A DNA stretch of 11,572 nucleotides from an uncultured Gemmatimonadota bacterium (GTDB lineage Bacteria > Gemmatimonadota > Gemmatimonadetes > Gemmatimonadales > GWC2-71-9): NCBI GenBank assembly GCA_946480845.1, contig CAMLLJ010000082.1, positions 1 through 11,572 of the forward strand, given 5' to 3'. The notes under the pieces were generated by a model. That model had not been told where the DNA came from. It saw only the letters and a list, made by a program, of their open reading frames with translations, and ran no database searches. A program made the translations under genes and the position numbers. Shown here piece after piece: positions 1 to 8,700 of the stretch; within the stretch, counting starts at the first letter, position 1; the number at the start of each line of letters is the position of its first letter.

Positions 1-67
1 CGCCGCGCGGGGGGCCCGCCCGTTCCCGCGCCAGTGGCCGTTTCCCGGTCCCCGGACCGCGCGCCGC

Positions 68-1147
68 CTAGGTCCGCACCCGGTTCAGGAGCACCAGCCC
101 CGCGAGGAGAAAGACGACGTTCGGCATCCACGCCAGCAGCACCGGATCGATGATGCCGCTGTCGCCCATGGCGAGGGCGATCTGGGCGAGGAGCAGGTAG
201 ATGACGGTCGCGCCGAGGCTCACCCCGAGGCCGAAGGCGGAGCCGGAGCGCGGCGCGGCCATGGCGAGCGGCGCGCCGAAGAGCGCGATCACCAGGCACG
301 CCGCCGGGACCGCGATCCGCTGCGCGCGGCGCACCTCGAGCTGGCCGGTGGCGTTGCCGGCCCGGTGCATCGCGTTGATGTACTGGCCCAGCTCCTCGTA
401 GCGCATCGCCTTCGGCGCCTTCGATTCGGCCAGCAGCTCGGTGGGCCGCTGGGTGAGCGCCGCCAGGTCCATCGACGCGAACGTGAATGTCGCCTGGTTG
501 GTCGGCCCGCCCAGCACCCGGCTCTCGCCGTCCCAGAGCCGCCAGGCGCCCGCCGAGTCGCTCCAGGTGGCACTGTCCGCCCGGACCACCAGCGTCGGGT
601 AGGCGGGGCCGGTGCCTTCGCGCTCGAAGACCAGCTCGCGCAGTGTCCGCGAGGAGACATCGAGCGAGCGGATCGCGTAGACCCACCCTTCATCCGCCCG
701 GTACACGAAGTTGAAGCGGCCCGCGGCCGACTGGATCCGCGGGTCGCGCTGGAGCTGGGCGGCCTTTTCCGTCGAGGTCACCGCCAGCTCGCCCACCGCC
801 ACCGCCAGCACCGCGGCTACCGCCGCCGCCGCGAAGAGCGGGAGCACCAGGCGGAGAAAGCTCGCGCCGCCGGCCTTGGCGGCGGTGATCTCCGAGTGCC
901 GCGCCATGGCGCCCACCGTGAAGATGGTGGCGAAGAGCACCGCCGCCGGCATCACCAGCGAGGTCCACTCCGGGATGGCGAACACGTAGCTCACGGCGAT
1001 CTGCTTCATCGAGAGCCCGCGGTTGAGCAGCTCGGTGAGGTGCTGGATCGCGTCGGTCAGCACCGCCACGATGGGAAATCCGATCGCGGTTACGGTGAAG
1101 AGCCGCACCCACGAGGCCAGGACGTACCGGTCGAGGATCGTGGTCAT
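68..1147 (-). CDS. lptG: LptG, permease subunit of the LPS export ABC transporter
   Basis: Inner-membrane permease (LptF/LptG family) that with LptF and the ATPase LptB2 extracts lipopolysaccharide and passes it to the periplasmic Lpt bridge. The 359-aa product has the family layout and a normal family length. There are hydrophobic helices near residues 14-32, 53-80 and 98-120, a periplasmic beta-rich domain at about 125-250, and three more helices near 278-297, 303-326 and 335-354. The cytoplasmic coupling segment after helix 2 has the family pattern E86-x-T-A-A-K-A-G-G-A-S96, which contacts LptB. The frame stays open upstream into lptF, but the chosen ATG at 1145-1147 forms an ATGA overlap with the lptF stop and gives the usual short N-terminus (MTTILDRY). 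No strong ribosome binding site is visible, so translation is probably coupled to lptF. LptF and LptG are paralogues; the name rests on gene order and on the compact periplasmic domain. Confidence 0.9.
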   Translation of the reverse strand: MTTILDRYVLASWVRLFTVTAIGFPIVAVLTDAIQHLTELLNRGLSMKQIAVSYVFAIPEWTSLVMPAAVLFATIFTVGAMARHSEITAAKAGGASFLRLVLPLFAAAAVAAVLAVAVGELAVTSTEKAAQLQRDPRIQSAAGRFNFVYRADEGWVYAIRSLDVSSRTLRELVFEREGTGPAYPTLVVRADSATWSDSAGAWRLWDGESRVLGGPTNQATFTFASMDLAALTQRPTELLAESKAPKAMRYEELGQYINAMHRAGNATGQLEVRRAQRIAVPAACLVIALFGAPLAMAAPRSGSAFGLGVSLGATVIYLLLAQIALAMGDSGIIDPVLLAWMPNVVFLLAGLVLLNRVRT

Positions 1148-2634
1148 GGGCGCCTGAGCACGCGGCGGCGGAGGTCGCCGAACCATTGGGCGATCTCGTT
1201 CCAGTCGCCGCCCCGGGTCGAGCCCGACTCGCGGTTCACCATCACCAGGCCGAGCACGCCGACCGTCCCCAGCACGAGGTTGGGGCTCCACATCGCGAGC
1301 CAGGGCGAGACGTAGCCCTTGTCGGCCAGCGCCTCGCCGGCCGTGAGGCCGACCCAGAAGATCGCGAACACCGCCATCGCGCCGCCGATCACCAGACCCA
1401 TCCCGCCGCGCGGGAACCGGAGCGCCAGCACGATCCCCACCAGCACGAAAGGGACGCAGGCGAAGGCGATGGAGAACTTCTTGTGCACCTCCACCAGGTA
1501 GCGGGCCGCGCGGCGCTCCGCGTCCCGGGCCCGTGAGGCGGTGCCGGCCACCTCGCCCCAGCCGGAGACCCGGCTCTCCGGTGCCACGATCGGCACCTGC
1601 GGCAGGGCCGCCGCGGCCGCCGCCTTCTGTGTCGCGGCCTGTGCCTCCGCCGTCCTAGGGAGGAGGATGTCCCGGAGCCGCCCCGGCCAGGTGCAGAACC
1701 CCGATGCCGGCAGCTCGGCCGCCGGCCCCGGCGGCGGCGCGGGAGGGAGCCCCGCGACGGTGCGGAGGTCCCGCTCGATGAGTGCCCGCCGGTCGATCTC
1801 CGCCTGCCGCCGGTCCCGGTCCGCCGACCGCACCACTCCCAGCATCTCGCAGGTGTTCTGCTCCCGGTCGCCCCGGATCACGTCGGAGGTGTTGCGGTCG
1901 AGCTGGTCGTAGACGTTCCTGAGGACGACCACGTTCTGCCGGAACGAGGTATGGCGGAAGTCGGCCGAGTCGCTGGCCGGGAACTCGTGCACGGCGCCCG
2001 AGTAGAGGGTGAGCCGGAGGTCGCGCCCCGGGTCGCCCATGACGGCCATGCGGCCGCTGTCGGCGTAGATGATGCGGCGGCTCCACTGGCCGCTCAGGTC
2101 GTAGATGGCGACGTCGCGGAGCCGCCCCCGGACCTGGTCGATGGTGCCGGCCCGCAGGAAGAACTGCGAGGAGGGGATCGGGTTGATCACCTGCTCGTGG
2201 AGCTGGAAGGTGGGCGACTTCCGCGCGATGTCGAAGAAGAGGGTGCGCAGGCGCGCGTTGCTGCGGGGCAGCACCTGGTCCACGAACCCGAAGGTCAGCA
2301 CCGACATCAGCACCGCCCAGACCAGCACCGGGCGGAGCAGCTGGGGCACGCTCACGCCGCTCGCGCGCATGGCGGTGACTTCGTTGTCGGCCGCGAGGTT
2401 ACTGAAGGAGAAGAGGACCGCCACCAGCACCGCCATCGGCAGCGTCAGCGCCATGATGAACGGCAGGCAGAGGATGAACACCTCGGCGATCACCGTCCAT
2501 TCCAGGCCCTTGCCGGCCAGCTGCTCGAACCGGCGGGCCACCTGGTTCAGGAGCATGAAGCCGGTGAGCGCCGCGAGCGCGAAGGCGAACGGGGCCGCCA
2601 GCCTCCCCAGCACGTAGCGCGAAAGCAGCCGCAC
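1144..2634 (-). CDS. lptF: LptF, permease subunit of the LPS export ABC transporter, with an extra periplasmic insert
   Basis: Partner permease of LptG in LPS extraction from the inner membrane. The 496-aa protein is over 100 residues longer than typical LptF/LptG. Helices lie near residues 12-31, 49-75, 99-119, 388-406, 412-434 and 447-467. The coupling segment after helix 2 reads D-N-E-V-T-A-M-R-A-S-G-V-S (83-95), as in the family. A beta-jellyroll domain fits about 140-250. The extra length lies between it and helix 4 (about 255-375). This insert is charged, then Pro-rich (297-306), then Ala-rich (329-344), with two cysteines (C262, C314). A basic C-terminal tail (about 470-496) follows helix 6. 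The GTG start at 2632-2634 has an in-frame TAG two codons upstream and no clear ribosome binding site of its own. The N-terminus MRLLSRYVLGRL matches the usual family start. First gene of the lptFG operon, divergent from sprA. Confidence 0.9.
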   Translation of the reverse strand: MRLLSRYVLGRLAAPFAFALAALTGFMLLNQVARRFEQLAGKGLEWTVIAEVFILCLPFIMALTLPMAVLVAVLFSFSNLAADNEVTAMRASGVSVPQLLRPVLVWAVLMSVLTFGFVDQVLPRSNARLRTLFFDIARKSPTFQLHEQVINPIPSSQFFLRAGTIDQVRGRLRDVAIYDLSGQWSRRIIYADSGRMAVMGDPGRDLRLTLYSGAVHEFPASDSADFRHTSFRQNVVVLRNVYDQLDRNTSDVIRGDREQNTCEMLGVVRSADRDRRQAEIDRRALIERDLRTVAGLPPAPPPGPAAELPASGFCTWPGRLRDILLPRTAEAQAATQKAAAAAALPQVPIVAPESRVSGWGEVAGTASRARDAERRAARYLVEVHKKFSIAFACVPFVLVGIVLALRFPRGGMGLVIGGAMAVFAIFWVGLTAGEALADKGYVSPWLAMWSPNLVLGTVGVLGLVMVNRESGSTRGGDWNEIAQWFGDLRRRVLRRP

Positions 2635-2637
2635 GGT

Positions 2638-2673
2638 CTAAGTGGTCACTTGGTAAGGGGTTCTGACGTCCAT
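2638..2673 (-). CDS. Possible 11-residue leader peptide upstream of lptF
   Basis: On the minus strand a GGAGG (2681-2685) sits 7 nt before an ATG (2671-2673). The ATG opens an 11-codon frame, MDVRTPYQVTT, ending in TAG at 2638-2640. The stop is followed by one codon (ACC) and then the in-frame GTG of lptF. This is a far better ribosome binding site than lptF itself has, so a leader peptide with translational coupling is possible. Against it, the ATG overlaps a perfect TATAAT that could instead be the lptF -10 box; both readings cannot hold for the same transcript. The frame also contains AGA, expected to be rare in such GC-rich DNA. Low confidence that it is translated. Confidence 0.3.
   Translation of the reverse strand: MDVRTPYQVTT
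2640..2651. repeat. Small inverted repeat, possible operator between lptF and sprA
   Basis: The 12-base stretch AAGTGGTCACTT has complementary 5-base arms, AAGTG and CACTT, around a 2-base centre. It touches the candidate sprA -35 box and lies 5 bases before the lptF start codon. A protein bound here could affect both divergent genes. It is short and could be chance. Confidence 0.25.
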
Positions 2674-2679
2674 TATATT
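2650..2679 (+). promoter_or_regulatory. Candidate sigma-70-type promoter for sprA, overlapping the lptF promoter
   Basis: Plus strand: TTGGTA (2650-2655, four of six -35 matches), an 18-bp spacer, then TATATT (2674-2679, five of six -10 matches). Transcription would start near 2686, about 30-40 nt before the TTG/GTG start choices of sprA. The -10 boxes on the two strands share the same AT island (2672-2679), so the two divergent units would probably compete or be co-regulated. Confidence 0.4.
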
Positions 2680-2701
2680 GCCTCCACCCTTCCACCTACA
2701 A
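2672..2701 (-). promoter_or_regulatory. Candidate sigma-70-type promoter for lptFG
   Basis: Minus strand: a perfect TATAAT at 2677-2672, 18 bp downstream of TTGTAG (2701-2696), which matches only half of the -35 consensus. Transcription would start near 2665 and leave a leader of about 30 nt before the lptF GTG. A perfect -10 box is unlikely by chance in such GC-rich DNA. The competing reading is that the same bases are the spacer and ATG of a mini-ORF. Confidence 0.5.
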
Positions 2702-2715
2702 GCTGGATTCCGTGA

Positions 2716-5700
2716 TTGCCTAGCGTGGTTCGCCTTGCCGCGGCCCTCCCGTTCCTCCTGCTCTTCGCCCCCGCCGCGCTCGCCGCGCAGGGGGTCGATA
2801 CGCTGCCGCGCCTGCCGCTCCGGTTCGGCGTCCCGGTTCCCCGGCTGACCGAGCCGGCCGCGCTCCGCGCCCCCTGGCTCGGCGCCGCGACTCCCCGGAT
2901 GGCCAGCTACGACAGCGCGGTCTCCGCCGCCCTCGACTCGACCCGCCTGGTCCGCGCCACCGCCATCCGGCAGGGGATGATCTACGGCGTGGCCCAGCAG
3001 CCCGCGCAGGACACCGCGCCGGCCGCCGGGGCACCCTCGAACCAGATCCTCGGGGGACTCGAGAAGTATGCCGACCTGTCCCTCGACGGCCAAGCCAGGC
3101 TCGACGTGCGCACCGAGCGGGTCCACAACGAGCGCTGCACCGCCGCCGACGCCAACATCCCCGACGCCGGCTGCAGCGGCGGGATCCGCGCCCCGCGGCT
3201 CGAGAACCAGATCAGCGTACGCTCCGGCGGCACCATCGGCCAGCGGGTGCACATCAACGTCGATTACGACGCCGACCGCGACTTCTCCGCCAACAACAAC
3301 ATCCAGGTCTACTACGAGGGCCTGACCGACGAAGTGGTGCAGCGCATCGAGGTGGGCACGGTGACCTTCCGGCCGCCGCCCTCGCGCTTCCTCACTGCCG
3401 CGGTGCCGCGCACCAACTTCGGCGTGAACGGCGTCTTCGAGCTGGGACCCATGCAGTTCCAGGCGCTGGTGGCGACCCAGAAGGGCAGCGCGGTCTCCGA
3501 GCGGGTGTTCAACATCGGCACCGGCGCCACCAGCCAGCCGCAGGACCGCATCGTCCGCGACCTCGACTTCGAGTCGGGCCGCTTCTTCTGGGTCGTCGAT
3601 CCCGAGCGCGTCCCCGGCCACCCGGCAGTGGACATCCTGAACCTCGATCCGCAGGCACTGCCGGTTTCCGACCGCCCCGCCGAGGTCCGGGTCTACCGCT
3701 ACCGCACGCCGACGACCGGCGGGGTCAACCCGAACCTGGGCGGCATCCGCGCCTTCGCCACCAACCAGTCGGGCGTCACTCCCCAGCGGCTGGGACTGTC
3801 GGCTCCCAATGAAGGCGTCGAGTGGACGCTGCTCCAGCAGGGCCGGGACTACTATCTCGATCCTTCGGGCCTCTGGTTCACCCTCGCGGCCAAGCTCGAC
3901 CCGCGCGACTACCTGGCCGTGAGCTACGTGACGGCGGCCGGCGGTTCCGTCGGCACCTTCCCGGCGGCAGACCGGCCGGCGGCGATCGACAGCCTGATCC
4001 TGGTCTTCGAGCCCCTGCGGGGCCCGGACGCCGGCTCGTTCCGCTACGAGATGCGCCAGGTCTATCGCGTCGCCGGCAACGACCTGCAGGCGTCGACGCT
4101 CGACGTCTCGGTGCTGCTCAACCGGTCGGAGCGGCCTGCGTCGGGGCTCAGCACCTATCTGGCACAGCTTGGGCTCGCCATCCCGACCGACGAGAGCGTC
4201 CTCGACCGGCAGAACCGGCTCTTCCCCCGCGCCCGCGATCCCGGCGCCGAGGAGGTCGTGCGCGAGACCTACATCGTCTTCCCGCACCTCACGCCGTTCG
4301 CCGACGCCCAGCGCCTCACCGCGGCCGAGCGCTCCGATTCGCTCTACCGGACGCCGCTCTACCTGCTCTTCAGCCAGGGCCCGCCGGCCCGCTTCCAGGT
4401 CCGGCTGCGCTACGAGGCCGTCGGCGGCACCGACCGCTCGACGCTGAGCCTCAACGCGCTGCAGATCAAGGAAGGCAGCGAGCAGCTCAGCAGCGGCGGC
4501 CGCCTCCTCCAGCGCGGGGTCGACTACTCCATCGACTACTCGACCGGCCAGGTGACCTTCCTCGACCCCGAGGCGCTCTTCGGCACCGGATCGGCCCAGG
4601 TCACCGCGCGCTTCGAGCAGCAGGACCTCTTCGCGGTCGCGCCGACCACGATCCTCGGGCTCACCTCGCGCTACTCGCTCGGCCAGCTCGGCTCGGTCAA
4701 CCTCCTCGGCGTCTTCCAGCGCGAAGCCACGGCATACAACCGGCCCCAGCTCGGCTTCGAGGCCAAGGCCAACCTGGTCGGCGGCATTACCACCGACCTG
4801 CACTTCCAGTCGCGCGCCGTGACCCGGTTCTTCGACCGGATCACCTCGGCCCCGGCCACCGCGCCTTCGCGCCTCGACGTCAACGCCGAGCTCGCGCTCT
4901 CGCGCCCCGATCCCAACCGCTCGGGCGCGGCATACCTCGAGGAGTTCGAGGCCGACGTCGGGACACCGCTCTCGCTCGCGGAGGTCGCCTGGGAGTTCGG
5001 CAGCGTCCCGCAGACCACGGACGGCGTGGATCCGCTCCTCGGCTTCGGCGCGGCCTTCGACCCCGAGGACGCCGTGCAGCTCGTCTGGCAGAACCTGGTG
5101 CCCGACGCCCAGGGGCGCCCGTTCCGGGTCCGCCCGCAGGACATCGACACGACGATCATCACGGCCGGCCGCGGCGAGCAGTTCGAGACCGCGCTCTGGC
5201 TCACCCTGCACGCCGACACCGCGGGCGGCATGGTCCGCAACGACCGCTCCTCGCAGTGGACCCTGCCGGCGCGCCCGCTCCGCCCGCGCTGGCGCTCGAT
5301 GGTGACGCCGCTCAGCTCCACCGGCGTGGACCTCTCCCGCTCGGAATACCTCGAGTTCTGGGTCTTCCAGGCCGGCGCGCATTCCGCCGATTCGGCCGGC
5401 GTCCACCTGATGATCGACCTGGGGACGGTGAGCGAGGATGCCCTCGCGATCGCGCCGGGCACCTTCGCGCTGGTGGGCGAGGACAGCGTCTTCACCGGCC
5501 GGCAGTACGTGGGCCGGGACCGGCTCGACACCGAGCGCGGCGCCGACGGCATCTTCAACGCCGACGAGGACGACATCGGCATCCTCGGCGACCGGCCCGA
5601 CACGCTCAACTTCGAGGGGGAGATCACCCTCGAGAACGTGCCGCTCTGCAACCGCGAGCTCACCGGCGTCGTGCAGGTCTTCCCCTGGGGCGACCTCAGC

Positions 5701-8700
5701 GCCCGCTGCAGCCGGGGCAACGGCCAGCTCGACAGCGAGGACCTCAACCGCGACCTGCTGCTCGACGCGCGCGGCCCCAATGAGGACATCTTCCGCTACG
5801 TGGTGGACCTGCGGAGCGACGCCTTCAAGGTGCCCAACCGCGGCGTGAAGTCGATCGACAGCCAGGGCCGTGAGGGCGGGTGGACGCTCTACCGCGTGCC
5901 GCTCCGCGACGCAACCGCGTCCGTCGGCTCCCCGGCGCTCCGGCTGATCCAGCACCTCAGGGTCACCGTCCTCGCGCCGCCCGACGCCGGCGCCGACGAC
6001 GTCGTGGGCCGCTTCGCCCTGGCGCGCATGCGCTTCGTCGGCGCGCCCTGGGTGCGCCGCGCCGAGCAGCCGATCGCCGGCATCTCCGGCTCGACCGCCG
6101 CCGGCCACGGCGAGGTGCTCACCGCCGTCGTCTCGACCGAGAACGTCGAGCTGGGCTACACCTCGCCCCCGGGCGCCCGCAACGCCGTCAACGACCGGAA
6201 TGCGGGCCAGGGCTCGCTGGGGAGCCAGATCAACGAGAAGTCGCTGCGCGTCATCGCGCGCGACCTCCTCGTCGGGGAGCGCGCCGAGGCGTACCTCCGC
6301 TTCCCCGCCGGTCCGCAGAACCTGCTCAACTACCGCGAGCTCCGGGTCTGGGCCCGGGGCTTCGGCGCGGGGTGGGAGCGCGGCGACCTGCAGGCCTTCG
6401 TGAAGCTGGGCAGCGACGACCGCAACTTCTACCTCTTCCGCGCCCCGGCGAACACCGCGAGCTGGGAGCCGGAGATGGTCGTGGACCTCGACGCCTGGCG
6501 CCGGCTCCGCGGCGAGCTGGAAGCCCGATGGCTGCGCGGCGATCCGCCCTCCGGCTCGGCGGAGTGCGGCGGCGACCCGGCCGCGTACGTGATCTGCGAG
6601 GGCAGCTACCTCGTCCACCTCGCCGACCCCGGCGTGAGCCCGCCCAACCTCGCGGCCGTGCAGGAGATCGCCGCCGGCCTGATCCGCGTCGCCGACCTGG
6701 GCGCCCTGCCCGAGGCCGAAGTGTGGATCGACGACATCCGGCTCACCCAGCCGGTGTCACAGGTCGGCAAGGCCATGGCCCTCGACGCCCGGTTCACCGC
6801 CGCGGACGTGGGCGACCTCGCCCTCTCCTTCCACCGGCAGGACGGCCAGTTCCGCCAGATCGGCGAGACGCCGAGCTATCGCACCAACAACACCCTGCGC
6901 CTCTCCGGCACCTGGCGGCTCGACCGCTTCCTCCCGGCCGGCCTCGGGCTCTCCATCCCCGTCGGGGTCTCGCTCACCCGCACCGGCGTCGACCCGGTCC
7001 TGCTGAGCGGCACCGACATCCTCGGCAATACGCTGACCGAGCTGCGCCGGCCGCGCTCGTGGAGCACGGCGTACACCGTCTCCATCCGGCGCAGCCGGCG
7101 CGGCAGCCACTGGCTCACGCGGGGGCTGCTGGACCCGCTGGCGCTCACCGGCTCCTTCGCCTCGGGGACGGCGCAGACCGAGCTCTCCCGCGGCGAGACC
7201 AACACCATGAACGTCTCGGGCGCCTACAACCTGGTGCTGCGCCGCTCCGGCCCGGTGGTCAACCTCACGGGCATCGTGCCCGGCTTCCTGCGCAGCACGG
7301 AAGCCGGCAAGGCGCTCGCCAAGTCGCAGATCAGCCTCGTCCCCTCGACCGTCCGCCTCTCCAGCGGGATCGCCCGGGACGAGGGCGAGTTCACCTCGTA
7401 CCAGGTGCCCGTCTTCCGCGCCGCCGACGAGGCCCTGGTCCCCTCGCTCTCGCTGAACCACATCTGGCGCAATGCCGCCGGCATCACCTGGCAGCCGCTC
7501 GGCATGCTGCTGCTCGGCGGCGACCTCACCAGCAGCAGGGACCTCCGCCGCTACGCCGACTCGACGACCATCGGCCGCGTCGCCGGGCAGTCGCGCCGCG
7601 CCTTCCTGGGCATGGACGTGGGCGTGGAGCGCGATCGCCAGCTCAGCACCAACGTGTCGCTCACGCCGCGGCTCACCAGCTGGCTGCGCCCGCGCTACAG
7701 CACGCGGAGCAACTTCGTGCTCTCGCGCAGCCTGACCAGCCGCCCGCCGGTGCAGATCTTCGGCGATACCCTGGGCGCGTTCATCCTGCCCCAGACGCTC
7801 AACAACAGCCGCGCCAACGAGATCGGCGCCTCGATCGACCTGGCGCGGCTGGTCCGCGGCATCAGCGGCGACAGCAGCCGGGTCGGGAACTTCTTCGGGC
7901 GGGTGCGCCCCCTCGACCTGAGCTCGCGGCTCACCCGCACCTCGACCTACGACCTGGCCGCGTTCGACCCGGACCTCCGGTACCAGCTGGCCCTGGGCGG
8001 CCGCGAGGATTTCCTGACGGAGGAAGGCACGCCGGCGATCGGCCTCGGTGAGACGCGGGTGAAGTCGCTGTCGTCGGGCGCCGATCTGCCCATGGGCCTG
8101 TCGTTCTCACTCACCTTCAGCGAGACCGACGCCCTCAGGCTGCAGCGGGTGAGCAATGCGTTCCGGGAGACGCGCACCCTCACCCGCGACTGGCCCAACG
8201 GCACGGCGCGCTGGACCCATACCTTCCGGGGCGGCCCGCTGGCGCTGGTCGGCCTTGGCGCCGCGTTCCGCTACCGCACCGGCACCACCGAGCAGCCCAC
8301 ATCGACCGGAACGTCCGTGTCGGGCCTGTCATCGCGCAGCTTCGGCCCCGACCTCCAGCTCTCGATGCGGAATGGCCTCCGGCTGAGCTTCCAGTACGCC
8401 ACCAGCGGCTCCGAGCAGCGCAACGCCTCGAGCACCACGATCGCCGAGGATGACCAGGTCTATGGCCAGCTCAGCTATGCGTTCCGGATGCCGGAGTGGC
8501 TGGCCCGCTCGCGCAAGCGGATCCGCACCACGCTGAGCGGCCGCTCGAGCGTTTCAACCTCCTGCCTGCGCGGCCCGGAAGAGGCCGTGTGCGGGAACAC
8601 CGTCTCGGAGACGCTCAACCAGGAGCTGACCGCCCGCCTGGAGACGGACCTCGCGCAGCTCTTCCAGGGCGGCCTCGACTTCGGCTATACGCTGAGCGAG

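Noticed and set aside
46..59. CGGTCCCCGGACCG, a small hairpin just downstream of lptG, considered as a terminator.
   Set aside because: The stem is about 5 bp with a 4-base loop and has no T-run on the minus-strand side, so it is not a convincing intrinsic terminator.
1148..1291. A 48-residue N-terminal extension of LptG from an upstream start.
   Set aside because: It would lie inside the lptF coding end, is Arg/Pro-rich and unlike LptG N-termini. The ATG in the ATGA overlap gives the normal family start.
2638..6618. A 1326-codon open frame on the minus strand opposite sprA.
   Set aside because: It is antisense to a gene with clear SprA family motifs, its predicted product is low-complexity (rich in Ala, Arg, Gly, Val, Asp, Glu) and it matches no family I recognise. 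Long antisense frames are expected in very GC-rich genes because stop codons are rare. Only its last 11 codons, as a separate mini-ORF, are considered above.
3822..8051. Two long plus-strand open frames (3822-5783 and 5880-8051) in another frame of sprA.
   Set aside because: Their products are Arg/Pro/Ala-rich shadows typical of GC-rich coding DNA. The sprA frame is uninterrupted through both, so there is no frameshift to explain.
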